Below, piece by piece: positions 16,225-25,127 of a DNA stretch of 64,000 nucleotides. Each line of letters opens with the position of its first letter. Position 1 is the first letter of the stretch. The DNA is from HRBIN35 sp036741875. Lineage in GTDB: Bacteria; Patescibacteriota; Minisyncoccia; UBA6257; HR35. The stretch is taken from contig DAINRM010000003.1 of assembly GCA_036741875.1 (NCBI GenBank), positions 1 to 64,000 of the forward strand, written 5' to 3'. The notes below the pieces were generated by a model that saw nothing but the letters and a program-made list of their open reading frames with translations, was not told the DNA's origin and ran no database searches. The position numbers and the translations under genes were made by a program.

Positions 16225-17992
16225 TTTCTAAAAATCTTTCATAATAAATATACATTATTTTTTTAAATAAAGGAAGAGAAACAACTGAACCGTAGGGTAC
16301 TTCTTCTACAAGTAAAGTAGCACAAAATTCAGGTTTTTCATAGGGACCAAACCCAGAAAAAATAGCATTAAGTTTTTGTTTTCCTAAAATTTGTGGAGAG
16401 CCACTTTTGCCAGCTAAAGAAAAAGGAAGATCATTTAAAATCTTAGCCGTACCTTGAGTCACCGTCATTCTCATACCTTTTCTCACTATTTCAAAGTTTT
16501 CTTGAGAAATTATATTTTCTTTTAAAATTTCTGGAGTTTTTTTAATTATTTTATTTTCTTCTAAAGAAACAATTTTTTTAACTAAAAAAGGTTTATAGAT
16601 TTTACCATAAGCAAAATAACAGTTCCAAAGATTTATTTGAAGAGGAGTTACTAAAAGATCTCCTTGACCTATAGAAACGTTATAAGTATCACCGAGTCTC
16701 CAAGAAGAAAGATTTTTATTTTGTTCAAGAGGAAGAATACCTCTTTTTTCTCCCAGAAGATCAATACCGCTTTTTTCTCCTAAACCAAATTTTTTAAAAT
16801 AAAAATTAATTTTTTCAATACCTAAGCCTTTTCTTATAGGAATTTCTTCAGAAGGATAAGGATAACCTCCACCAACAGCATAAAAATAAATATTAACAGA
16901 ATCAGAAATAGCTTTATAGATATCTGTCCAGCCATGAACTTTATTATCTTTAAAAACAGAATAAACTCCAGGAAAATAAGGATGAGGAATTTTTAATTCT
17001 CCCGAAGAATAAATTTTTGTTTGGGGCGTAACTATTTTTTCTTCAAGAGCAGCTGAAGCTATAATGGTTTTAATAGTTGAACCAGGTGAGTAAAGTCCCG
17101 AAATGACTCTGTTAAAAAATGGTTTTCGAGGATCATTTAAAATTTTAATAAATTCTTCTTTTCTTTCAAAAAGAGTATTAGGATCAAAAGAAGGATAAGA
17201 GATAAGAGATAAAACTTCACCATTTTGAGGATCAGTTAAAACAAAAGCACCACTTTTGTATCCATTTTCTTCAAAATAATTTCTCATTTCTTCATAAACT
17301 TTTTCTTGAAAATCTTTGTCTAAAGTAAGATAAATATCTTGACCGGGGAGAGGTTCTTCTTCATAAATTTTTACTAAACCATTTTTTGTTTTTTTAAAAA
17401 CTATTTTTCCTAATTTTCCCTTTAAAATTTCATCATAATAAGCTTCAATACCTTCTTTACCTTCAAATTCTAAACTATTTTTCTCTGAAAGAGCTACATA
17501 ACCTAAAACATTACCCCAAGCTTCATTTACGTAATAAACTCTTTTATAACTTGGAATTATAAAAATATGAGGATAGTCTTCTTTTCTTGACAAAATTTTG
17601 TTTACTTTATCTAAATCTAAAAATCTAATAATAATTTCATCTCCCCAATAAAAATAAAGAGGTTTTTCTTCTTTTATAATCTCTTCTAAAATTTTCTTTT
17701 CATGATCTTCTAACTTTTTAAGATGAGCATAAACATCGTAAGTTTTTTTTGAATCGGCTAAAATTTTTCCATTGCGATCATAAATCTTACCCCTGGGAGG
17801 AAAATAGAAAAAAGTTAAATAATTTGATGATTCTAAAATTTCTTTAGCACGATTTTTATAAAAAAATTGAAAATTTAAAAAGTTAAAAATTGTTAAAAGA
17901 AAAACAAACAAAAAGAAAAATATCAAATAAGAAAAATTAAATTTTATCGGAGAAAATATTTTTTTACCTGAAGGAAGAAATAAATCATCCAT
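16205..17992 (-). CDS. mrdA: penicillin-binding protein 2 (elongation transpeptidase)
   Basis: A 595-residue class B PBP. One N-terminal membrane helix (about 22-45), then the PBP dimerisation region starting at PPRGKIYDRNGK, and the transpeptidase domain with SPGSTIKT (S-x-x-K), SDSVN (S-x-N) and AGKSGS (K-S-G). It cross-links peptidoglycan during lateral growth and works with RodA and MreBCD; mreD, mreC and mreB lie directly upstream in the same run, and a RodA/FtsW gene is at 62889-63944. Confidence 0.95.
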   Translation of the reverse strand: MDDLFLPSGKKIFSPIKFNFSYLIFFFLFVFLLTIFNFLNFQFFYKNRAKEILESSNYLTFFYFPPRGKIYDRNGKILADSKKTYDVYAHLKKLEDHEKKILEEIIKEEKPLYFYWGDEIIIRFLDLDKVNKILSRKEDYPHIFIIPSYKRVYYVNEAWGNVLGYVALSEKNSLEFEGKEGIEAYYDEILKGKLGKIVFKKTKNGLVKIYEEEPLPGQDIYLTLDKDFQEKVYEEMRNYFEENGYKSGAFVLTDPQNGEVLSLISYPSFDPNTLFERKEEFIKILNDPRKPFFNRVISGLYSPGSTIKTIIASAALEEKIVTPQTKIYSSGELKIPHPYFPGVYSVFKDNKVHGWTDIYKAISDSVNIYFYAVGGGYPYPSEEIPIRKGLGIEKINFYFKKFGLGEKSGIDLLGEKRGILPLEQNKNLSSWRLGDTYNVSIGQGDLLVTPLQINLWNCYFAYGKIYKPFLVKKIVSLEENKIIKKTPEILKENIISQENFEIVRKGMRMTVTQGTAKILNDLPFSLAGKSGSPQILGKQKLNAIFSGFGPYEKPEFCATLLVEEVPYGSVVSLPLFKKIMYIYYERFLENGRNSF

Positions 17993-17993
17993 T

Positions 17994-18395
17994 TTAAATA
18001 ATCTTTAAAATTAGTTTCCAAAAAGCAAAAAAGATAAAAAGAGGAATAAGGTTATATATAAAAATTTTAAAAGAAAAAAGAAGTGATAGTTTTAAAGAAA
18101 AAATTAAAAAGATATTAAAAAAAGTAAAGTAAAGAAATAGAAAAAAATTATTTTCTAAAGGAAATATTTTAGAAAGAATTTTAATAATCAAAAAAAGGAA
18201 AGCATAAATTAAAAGAAAAAAACCTAAATTTTTGACATAAAAAAGATCGTAAAAAAATGAAGAGAAAAAAAGAAAGAGAAAAAAATTTTTTTCTTGTGAA
18301 GTTATAAAAAAATACCAAAGAAAAAAGTTAGCCCAAAAAATTTGTGGGATAAAAAAACTTAAAAGAGAAAGAAAAACGAGTGAAAAATAAATCAT
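17994..18395 (-). CDS. mreD: MreD-like membrane protein
   Basis: A 133-residue, almost wholly hydrophobic protein with four to five membrane segments. It has no signature motif; the identification rests on size, hydropathy and position between mreC (4-base overlap) and the PBP2 gene (one base), the classic mreBCD-mrdA order. MreD is the integral-membrane part of the elongasome. Confidence 0.8.
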   Translation of the reverse strand: MIYFSLVFLSLLSFFIPQIFWANFFLWYFFITSQEKNFFLFLFFSSFFYDLFYVKNLGFFLLIYAFLFLIIKILSKIFPLENNFFLFLYFTFFNIFLIFSLKLSLLFSFKIFIYNLIPLFIFFAFWKLILKII

Positions 18396-19096
18396 TTAAA
18401 GAGATAAAAATTTTTACCATCAAAAATACCTTCTAATTTAACTATTAATTTTTCTTCTTTGTTTGTTTTTTTAATTTCATAAAGACTACCAACCAAAAAG
18501 TTAGGAGGAAAGATATTGTCTTGACCATAAGTAAAGATAGGAGAATCTTTTTTTATTTCTCTTGGTGAAGATAAAACAACCTCTAAAAAACCATCACCAT
18601 TGGTTTCTCCTATTCCTAAAAACTCACCATTGATATCACTAACATTAAATTCAATTTCTGGATAAAGTAAAGATTTAACTACCATAAAGCTTTTATTTTT
18701 TTTAAGAACAAAACCTATTAAAGTTAAATTAGAATCAACAATGATATCTCCTTCATTAGCTAAAGGATGAGTTTCAAAATAAAAATAACCATAAGGATCT
18801 CTTTTTAAAAATTCTATTTTTTTAAGATTTTTTAATTCGCTAATTTTTTTATTTTCTTCATCGACAGATTTTAAATTAAGCTTTATTTGTGAAAGTTCTT
18901 GTAAAAGATTAAAATATTTTTCTTGATAAATATCTTCTTTTTTATTTAAAACAAAAATATTTTCCAAAATATCAGTAAAAATTTTTTGAATTTTTAAAGA
19001 AAATAGTTGGATTTTATTTATTTCTTCAGCAAAAACAAAAGTACTTAAACCAAGAAAAATTAAGGCTATGGTAATATAAATTAAAAATAATCTCAT
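18392..19096 (-). CDS. mreC: rod shape-determining protein MreC
   Basis: A 234-residue protein: N-terminal membrane helix (about 3-23), a coiled coil (about 45-95), then the beta-rich MreC domain with GYFYFETHPLANEGDIIV and a C-terminal GQDNIFPPNFLVG block typical of the family. It links cytoplasmic MreB to periplasmic or cell-surface PBP2. One base is shared with the mreB stop. Confidence 0.9.
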   Translation of the reverse strand: MRLFLIYITIALIFLGLSTFVFAEEINKIQLFSLKIQKIFTDILENIFVLNKKEDIYQEKYFNLLQELSQIKLNLKSVDEENKKISELKNLKKIEFLKRDPYGYFYFETHPLANEGDIIVDSNLTLIGFVLKKNKSFMVVKSLLYPEIEFNVSDINGEFLGIGETNGDGFLEVVLSSPREIKKDSPIFTYGQDNIFPPNFLVGSLYEIKKTNKEEKLIVKLEGIFDGKNFYLFK

Positions 19097-20112
19097 TAGA
19101 AAGTAAGTAAGATTTTTTGATAACGACTAAAATCTTCTATTATTTTACCAATTCCTCTAATTACTGAAAACTTTGGTTCTTCAATTAAATTAACTTTAAC
19201 TTTTACTTCTTTTTCTAAAAAAGCATCTATCCCTTCAATTAAAGATCCTCCTCCGCCTAAAAAGAGTCCTAAATTACTTATATCACCTAAAAGATCGGGA
19301 GGGGCAGAATTAATGATATCTTTAAGATGATTGGCTATTTCTAAAAGAGATTCGAAAAGACTTTCGCGAAGGTCTTGAGAAGTAAAAACTACTTCTTTGG
19401 GAAGTCCGGAATAGATATCTCTTCCTTTAACAACGAAACTTGGTGATGTTTTATTATTTATTGAACTTATAGTCATTTTTATATTTTCTGCCTGACTTTC
19501 ACCAATGATTACCTCATATTTTTCCTTAAGATAATTTATAATATTTTGATTAAATGTCTCTCCACCAATCCTGATACTTTTACCTATTACAATTCCACCT
19601 AAGGAAATTAAGGCGATATCTGTCGTTCCTCCACCAATATCAACCACCAAAAATCCTTTTGCTTCTTCAATCTCTAAATTAGCTCCTAAAGCAAAAGCAA
19701 TTGGTTCTTCAACTAAATAAACTTTTTTAGCCCCAGCACCAATACCTACATCAATAACTCCTCTTTTTTGAACCTCGGTAAGTCCTAAGGGTACACCAAT
19801 TAAAAATTTTGTTCCTAAAAGAGCAAAGTATTCTTTTTTAATTTCTTCTAAAAGGTAATTTAAAAAATAAAGAGCTTCATCAAAATTAGTCACAATTCCA
19901 TGGGTTAGTGGTTTAATTACTTCTATATTTTCAGGATTTCTTCCCAACATTTTTCTTGCTTCCTCACCGATAGCGACAATTAAGTTTTGTCTTTTATTAA
20001 AAGCGATTACTGTAGGTACTTCTTTTAAAAATCCTTTATCTTTGAGGTAAAGCTTCGTTGAATGAGTTCCTAAATCTACTCCTAAAAAAATTTCTTTAAG
20101 AAATTTAATCAT
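19096..20112 (-). CDS. mreB: actin-like cell-shape protein MreB (copy 1)
   Basis: 338 residues from the ATG at 20112 (MIKFLKEIFLGVDLG). A frame open for 20 more codons upstream is rejected because it lies inside proS and is not MreB-like. Phosphate-1 loop GVDLGTHS, VDIGGGTTDIA (phosphate-2) and GGGGSLIEG (adenosine) motifs identify the actin-fold ATPase. It forms membrane-bound filaments that position wall synthesis. First gene of mreB-mreC-mreD-mrdA, two bases after proS. A second mreB is at 24120-25127. Confidence 0.95.
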   Translation of the reverse strand: MIKFLKEIFLGVDLGTHSTKLYLKDKGFLKEVPTVIAFNKRQNLIVAIGEEARKMLGRNPENIEVIKPLTHGIVTNFDEALYFLNYLLEEIKKEYFALLGTKFLIGVPLGLTEVQKRGVIDVGIGAGAKKVYLVEEPIAFALGANLEIEEAKGFLVVDIGGGTTDIALISLGGIVIGKSIRIGGETFNQNIINYLKEKYEVIIGESQAENIKMTISSINNKTSPSFVVKGRDIYSGLPKEVVFTSQDLRESLFESLLEIANHLKDIINSAPPDLLGDISNLGLFLGGGGSLIEGIDAFLEKEVKVKVNLIEEPKFSVIRGIGKIIEDFSRYQKILLTF

Positions 20113-20114
20113 TT

Positions 20115-21539
20115 TTAATAACTTTGAGCAAAAAGCCAACGACGTTTTGCTTCTTTTTGGCAATAAATACATTTACCTTTTTCTTCATTAAATTCAAGAG
20201 GTAAACATCTGGTTGTTGCTTTTGTTTCTTCTTTAATCTTAGTTTCACATTCTTCTCTTTCACACCAAAAAGCACTTAAAAATCCCCTTTTTTCTTCCAT
20301 AACTTTTTTAAACTCCTCATAAGAATTAACCTCAAATAAATTTTCCAAAGTGAAATTTCTTGATTTTTCTAAAAGATTAGAAAGATATTCTTCTTCTAAT
20401 TTTTTTAAATTTTCTAAAAGATTTTCTAAACTTAAACTTGATTTTTCACGTATGTCTCTTCTAAAAAAAGTAATTTTCTTTTCTTCTATTTCTTTTTTAC
20501 CTATTTCTAAACGAAAAGGCGCTCCTTTAAGTTCCCATTTGTTAAATTTAAATCCTGGTGTTTCTTCTGAAATATCATAAAAAACAGAAATATTTTTTTC
20601 TTTTAAAACTTCGATAATTTTTTTAGCGAAAAGATCTATTTTTTCATTATTTTCTCCATCGTAAATAGGTACAATGACAAATTCATAAGGAGCTATTTTA
20701 GGAGGTAAAATTAGACCATATTCATCTCCGTGAACCATAAAAAGAGCACCTAGTGATCTAGTAGAAAAACCCCAAGAATTTTGCCAAACATATTTTAAAG
20801 ACATATCTTTGTCTTGAAATCTAATTTCGAAAGGTATAGAAAAGTTTTGACCCAAATCATGAGAAGTACAACCTTGAAGAGCTTTTCCATCGGGCATAAG
20901 AATTTCATAAGTAAAAGTTTTAAGAGCTCCTGCAAATTTTTCCGATTCTGATTTTTGTCCAGCAAAACCAAAAATACCCAGATATTCTTGGTAAACCTTT
21001 AAATAAACTTCTAAGGCTTTTAAAACTGTTTTCAAAGAATCTTCATGAGTAGCGTGAGCTCCGTGTCCTTCTTGCCATAAAAATTCTGTGTTTCTTAAAA
21101 AAGGAAATGGTCTTTTTTCCCAACGAATTACATTACACCATTGATTGATAATTAAAGGAAGGTCTCGATAAGATTTTATCCATCTTGAAAAAGCATCATA
21201 CATAATTGTTTCCGATGTTGGTCTGACAATAAGCTTTTCACTTAACTCTTCACCTCCAGCATAAGTCACTACAGCTACTTCTGGAGAAAAGCCTTCTAAA
21301 TGTTCTTTTTCTTTTTTTAAAAACCCCTCAGGAATAAATATAGGAAAATAAGAATTTAAAGCACCAATTTCCTCTTTTATAAATTTATCTAAAATTTTTT
21401 GAAGATTTTCCCACAAAGCATACCCATAAGGTTTAAAAATAATGGTTCCTTTTACCGGACCATAATCAAAAACTTCTGCTTCTTTTAAAATTTCTAAATA
21501 CCATTCAGAAATATTTTCTTTGTTTCTCGGATAAAACAT
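20115..21539 (-). CDS. proS: prolyl-tRNA synthetase (archaeal/eukaryotic type)
   Basis: A 474-residue class II synthetase of the short form without the bacterial editing insertion. RPTSETIMY, the motif 2 region RWEKRPFPFLR, and CTSHDLGQNF (motif 3 side) are clear. The C-terminal domain has cysteines in CEREECE and CIYC that fit the zinc-binding domain of this ProRS type, and the protein ends in Tyr as usual for the type. It shares one base with rseP upstream. Confidence 0.96.
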   Translation of the reverse strand: MFYPRNKENISEWYLEILKEAEVFDYGPVKGTIIFKPYGYALWENLQKILDKFIKEEIGALNSYFPIFIPEGFLKKEKEHLEGFSPEVAVVTYAGGEELSEKLIVRPTSETIMYDAFSRWIKSYRDLPLIINQWCNVIRWEKRPFPFLRNTEFLWQEGHGAHATHEDSLKTVLKALEVYLKVYQEYLGIFGFAGQKSESEKFAGALKTFTYEILMPDGKALQGCTSHDLGQNFSIPFEIRFQDKDMSLKYVWQNSWGFSTRSLGALFMVHGDEYGLILPPKIAPYEFVIVPIYDGENNEKIDLFAKKIIEVLKEKNISVFYDISEETPGFKFNKWELKGAPFRLEIGKKEIEEKKITFFRRDIREKSSLSLENLLENLKKLEEEYLSNLLEKSRNFTLENLFEVNSYEEFKKVMEEKRGFLSAFWCEREECETKIKEETKATTRCLPLEFNEEKGKCIYCQKEAKRRWLFAQSY

Positions 21540-22579
21540 TACTCAAATAATTTTAAAACATCTTTTAAAGTAATAAAAATAAGAAGCAGAAAAAGAAAAA
21601 TAAAACCTAGGGTATGAATTAAAGCTTCAAATTTAATTTCTAGCCTCTTTTTAAAAGTTACTTCTGTTAAGATAAAAATTAATCTTCCACCGTCTAAAGC
21701 TGGAAAAGGAAGTAAGTTAAAAAAAGCAAGATAAAGAGAAAGTGTACCTATAAAATAAAGAACGTAGCCTAAACCAAATTCTTTTATGTTTCGATAATAA
21801 CTAAAAATACCTATCGGGCCAACAATTTCTGCTTGTATTTTTTCTTTAAAGAAAATACTTTTAAAAATTGAGTAAAAACCAAGAAAAATATTTTTTGTTT
21901 GTCTAAAGACTTCATGAGCAGCATACAGAAAATTTAAAGGTAAAGGTTTTTTAACCAACTTAAAATTAGAAAGGTAGATTCCTAAAACAGCATTTTTCTT
22001 AAGTGGTTTTTCTGGTATAATGACCTCGAATTTTTCTTCTTTGCCCTCCCTTGTCACCAAAAATAAAACTTTTTCACCAAGATTTTCTTTTAAAAAATTT
22101 GAGACTTCTTGAGGATTTTTAAAATAAAAAATTTTGCCTTCTTTTTCTATGCTTTCAATAATATCACCTCTCTTGAAAACATTTTTAAAATGACTTTCTT
22201 CTAAAAAACCTGTAATTATTACTTTATCCGAAGATTGTGGAAAGGAAATTAAATAACTTAAAGAAAAAAGAAAGTAAGCTAAAAAAATATTCATAAGAAT
22301 TCCTCCTGTCACAATAAAAAATCTTATTTTAGGAGAGGAAGCTAAAAAACCACCTTCTTCTATTTCTTCCTCTCCTTTAAGCTTAACAAAACCACCCAAA
22401 AGTAGAACTCCTAAACTATATAAGGTCTCACCGATTTTTTTTGTAAAAATAAAGGGAGGAAAACCCAAAGAAAAATGTAAAACAGGAATTTTATATTTTT
22501 TGGCAAAAAGAAAATGTCCAAATTCATGAACAAAAATAATTAAATTTAAGAAAAATAGAAATGTAAGGATCTCAATCAT
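21539..22579 (-). CDS. rseP: RseP-type site-2 intramembrane zinc protease
   Basis: A 346-residue M50 protease. HEFGH near residue 18 (zinc ligands and catalytic Glu) sits in the first membrane helix; a central PDZ-like domain (about 120-200, with GDIIESIEK) follows; LDGGRL near 297 supplies the third zinc ligand. Such proteases cut anti-sigma factors or remnant signal peptides in the membrane. Its start overlaps the frr stop by four bases (ATGA). Confidence 0.94.
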   Translation of the reverse strand: MIEILTFLFFLNLIIFVHEFGHFLFAKKYKIPVLHFSLGFPPFIFTKKIGETLYSLGVLLLGGFVKLKGEEEIEEGGFLASSPKIRFFIVTGGILMNIFLAYFLFSLSYLISFPQSSDKVIITGFLEESHFKNVFKRGDIIESIEKEGKIFYFKNPQEVSNFLKENLGEKVLFLVTREGKEEKFEVIIPEKPLKKNAVLGIYLSNFKLVKKPLPLNFLYAAHEVFRQTKNIFLGFYSIFKSIFFKEKIQAEIVGPIGIFSYYRNIKEFGLGYVLYFIGTLSLYLAFFNLLPFPALDGGRLIFILTEVTFKKRLEIKFEALIHTLGFIFLFLLLIFITLKDVLKLFE

Positions 22580-23115
22580 AGGATTTCTTTTTCCTTGAGT
22601 TGGAAAATTTCTTCGACAGACTTGTTAAATCTTTCTATTTCTTCATCAACTTTTTCTCTTGTTTTATAAAAATCATCCTCAGAAATCTCACCTTTTTCTT
22701 TTTTATTTCTAAGTTCCTTTAAAAATTCATCTCTTAATTTTCTAGCTTTAATTCTTATTTCTTCTTTAAGTTCAGCTAAGGTTTTTAAAATTCTCTTCTT
22801 TGTTTCTTCTGTTAAAGGAGGAAATTTTATAATCAAAGATTTTCTTTCTCTTGAAAGATTAAGACCGAGATTTTTATTTCTTAATCCAGACTCAATCTCT
22901 CCTAAAGAGTTTTCATCAAAAGCTTCAAAACGAAAAGTTAAATGATCTAATTGGGAAATAAAACCTAAAGATTTTAAAGGATAATCTCTACCATAAATTT
23001 CGATTTCCAAATTTTCTAAAAAAGAAAGACCTAAACGATGACCTCTAATTTCACTTAATTTTGCTTTAAGTTCACTAACTAAGTTATCTAAATTTTTTTT
23101 AAATTCTTGTAACAT
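22576..23115 (-). CDS. frr: ribosome recycling factor
   Basis: A 179-residue RRF with the usual long three-helix bundle: RGHRLGLSFLENLEIEIYG in domain I, FPPLTEETKKRI, and RKLRDEFLKELRNKKEKGEISEDD split by typical RRF spacing. It splits post-termination ribosomes with EF-G. Placed eight bases after a small membrane ORF and upstream of rseP. Confidence 0.95.
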   Translation of the reverse strand: MLQEFKKNLDNLVSELKAKLSEIRGHRLGLSFLENLEIEIYGRDYPLKSLGFISQLDHLTFRFEAFDENSLGEIESGLRNKNLGLNLSRERKSLIIKFPPLTEETKKRILKTLAELKEEIRIKARKLRDEFLKELRNKKEKGEISEDDFYKTREKVDEEIERFNKSVEEIFQLKEKEIL

Positions 23116-23123
23116 TGAGATTT

Positions 23124-23276
23124 TTATTTCAAATTTCGACTCGGTGATTTAATAATTTCTTCTTTAAAATTTTCAAACTCTTTTTGAAAAGATGTTGAGG
23201 TAATTAAAATTTTAAATAAGAAAAGAATTAAAACAATCAAAAAAAATTTTTTTAAAGTTTGCCAAGCTTTATCCAT
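23124..23276 (-). CDS. small single-pass membrane protein (50 residues)
   Basis: A short frame filling the holB-frr gap. Translation gives MDKAWQTLKK, then about 15 hydrophobic residues (FFLIVLILFLFKILI) and a charged tail ending SPSRNLK. Its ATG overlaps the holB stop by eight bases and it ends eight bases before frr, so it fits perfectly in the operon. The amphipathic start plus one helix suggests an inner-membrane microprotein. Function unknown. Confidence 0.6.
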   Translation of the reverse strand: MDKAWQTLKKFFLIVLILFLFKILITSTSFQKEFENFKEEIIKSPSRNLK

Positions 23277-24123
23277 AGCTTAAAATTAAACTTGTAAGTT
23301 GAAGGAACCAATTATAATCTTGATCAGTTTCACTGTAAAGATCAAGAAGGTCTTTTATTTCAAAGAGATGTTTTTGATTAATTTCTTTTAAAGAAACAGC
23401 TTTTTCTATAAGTTCTTTTCTTTTTTTAAGAATTAAAAGCTCAATGATTTCTTTATAAATTTTATTAATTTTTTCGCTAAAATCTAAATTTTTTTCTAAG
23501 TCAAAATAGTTAAAAACATTTCTTAAAAGCTCTATTTTTTCTAAGGAAGTTGCTTGAAAATAAAAATTTTTATAAAAAGTAATTTTTTGCTTATTTTTAA
23601 TAAGATTATATGCTTTACCTGGTTGATAAGGAAAAAAGGAAAAAGCAAAATCAATGTCTGCTTCTGAAAAATTTTTTTCCTTAAGAAATTTTAAAGTAAG
23701 TTCTTGAGGAACTAAAGAAAATTTAATTTCTAAACTTCGAGATCTTATTGTAGGTAAAATTTTCTTTTTTTGATGGGAAATAAAAACAAAAAGAGTATCT
23801 GAAACTGGTTCTTCAATAGTTTTTAAAAGCACGTTTTGACTTTCTTCTTTAAATTTATGTATTTCATCGATTAGAATAATTCTTTTATTTTTTGGTTTAG
23901 TTAAAGTAATTTTACCTATGAATCTGGCTGAATCGATACTAAAAATTTTTTTATCTGATTTAAAGATTATATATTCCCATTCATTTTTTTTGTCTTTTAA
24001 AATTTCTTTCACAAAAGAAAATTTTCCTATTCCTTCAGGACCAAAAATTAAAAGAGCTCCTCTTTTTTCTAATAATAACCATTCTTTTACTAAGTTTTGT
24101 TCTTTTTCATTACCATAAATCAT
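23269..24123 (-). CDS. holB: DNA polymerase III delta' subunit / clamp-loader AAA+ ATPase
   Basis: A 284-residue AAA+ protein. GPEGIGKFSF (Walker A-like), IILIDEIHK (Walker B-like) and TIRSRS (sensor 1/arginine region) are clear; the C-terminal half is all helical as in the clamp-loader collar domain. The four-Cys zinc module of DnaX is absent, so it is delta' and not gamma/tau. Overlaps mreB copy 2 by four bases. Confidence 0.88.
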   Translation of the reverse strand: MIYGNEKEQNLVKEWLLLEKRGALLIFGPEGIGKFSFVKEILKDKKNEWEYIIFKSDKKIFSIDSARFIGKITLTKPKNKRIILIDEIHKFKEESQNVLLKTIEEPVSDTLFVFISHQKKKILPTIRSRSLEIKFSLVPQELTLKFLKEKNFSEADIDFAFSFFPYQPGKAYNLIKNKQKITFYKNFYFQATSLEKIELLRNVFNYFDLEKNLDFSEKINKIYKEIIELLILKKRKELIEKAVSLKEINQKHLFEIKDLLDLYSETDQDYNWFLQLTSLILSYG

Positions 24124-25127
24124 GAAGTTAATCTTTTATAAATATCAATTTTTTCTAAGACCTTACCTGTTCCTCTAGCTACAGCAAAAAGAGGATTTTC
24201 AGCAATAAAAGTTTTAATAGAAGTTTGTGAAGAAATAAGTTCGTCAATTTTTCTTAAAAGAGCTCCACCACCAGAAAGAACAATACCTTTTTCCATAATG
24301 TCAGCCACAAGTTCTGGTGGTGTATTGGCTAAAACTCTCTTAATGCCACTGATAATTTCTTTAAGTTCCTTTTGAAGAGCTTCAGCTACATGAGAAGAAG
24401 TTATCTCCACACTTTTAGGAAGTCCGGTTAGATAATCAATGCCATTAACAATCATTTTAAGATCTTCTTGATTTTTATGATTTTTAAAAGGTAAAGCACT
24501 GCCTATTTGGATTTTAATCTGTTCTGCAGTTCTTTCTCCTATAGCTAAATTAAATTTTCTTTTAAGATACTCTCTAATAGCTTCATCCATTTTATCGCCA
24601 GCAATTTTAAGAGATTCAAAAGTCACAATACCACCTAAAGAAATAACAGCTATTTCTGTAGTTCCTCCTCCGATATTGACAATCATATTTCCTGAAGGTG
24701 TTTGAATAGGCATTTCTGCACCAAGAGCAGCTAAAAGGGGTTCTTTGATAGGATAAACTTCACGAGCACCAGCTTCAAGACCTGCATCAATGATAGCTTT
24801 CTTTTCTGTAGAACTAATACCTGCAGGTACAGAAACAACTAAAGTTGGTTTAAAAAATTTAGTGATTTTGATTTTATTTAAGAAATATTTTAAAATAGCT
24901 AAAGTAGCTTGGTAATCAGCAATAACACCCTCTTTAAGTGGTCTATAAATCTTAATTTCTCTGGGGGTTTTACCGATCATCTCTTTAGCTTCTCTACCAA
25001 CAGCAATAATTTTTCTAGATTTTTCATCATAAGCAACAACCGTGGGTTCGCTAATTATCACTCCTTTTTCTGGAAGATAAACGTTAGAATTGGCTGTACC
25101 CAGGTCAATACCTATTTTAAGAAACAT
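24120..25127 (-). CDS. mreB: actin-like cell-shape protein MreB (copy 2)
   Basis: 335 residues with all MreB motifs: GIDLGTANSNVYLPEKG, VNIGGGTTEIAVISLGG, and LSGGGALLRKID. More canonical than copy 1 and clearly a separate paralogue, located 4 kb away outside an mreCD cluster. Its start codon overlaps that of the divergent priA-like gene (CATG at 25125-25128), so its promoter must lie in the other gene's coding sequence. Confidence 0.95.
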   Translation of the reverse strand: MFLKIGIDLGTANSNVYLPEKGVIISEPTVVAYDEKSRKIIAVGREAKEMIGKTPREIKIYRPLKEGVIADYQATLAILKYFLNKIKITKFFKPTLVVSVPAGISSTEKKAIIDAGLEAGAREVYPIKEPLLAALGAEMPIQTPSGNMIVNIGGGTTEIAVISLGGIVTFESLKIAGDKMDEAIREYLKRKFNLAIGERTAEQIKIQIGSALPFKNHKNQEDLKMIVNGIDYLTGLPKSVEITSSHVAEALQKELKEIISGIKRVLANTPPELVADIMEKGIVLSGGGALLRKIDELISSQTSIKTFIAENPLFAVARGTGKVLEKIDIYKRLTS

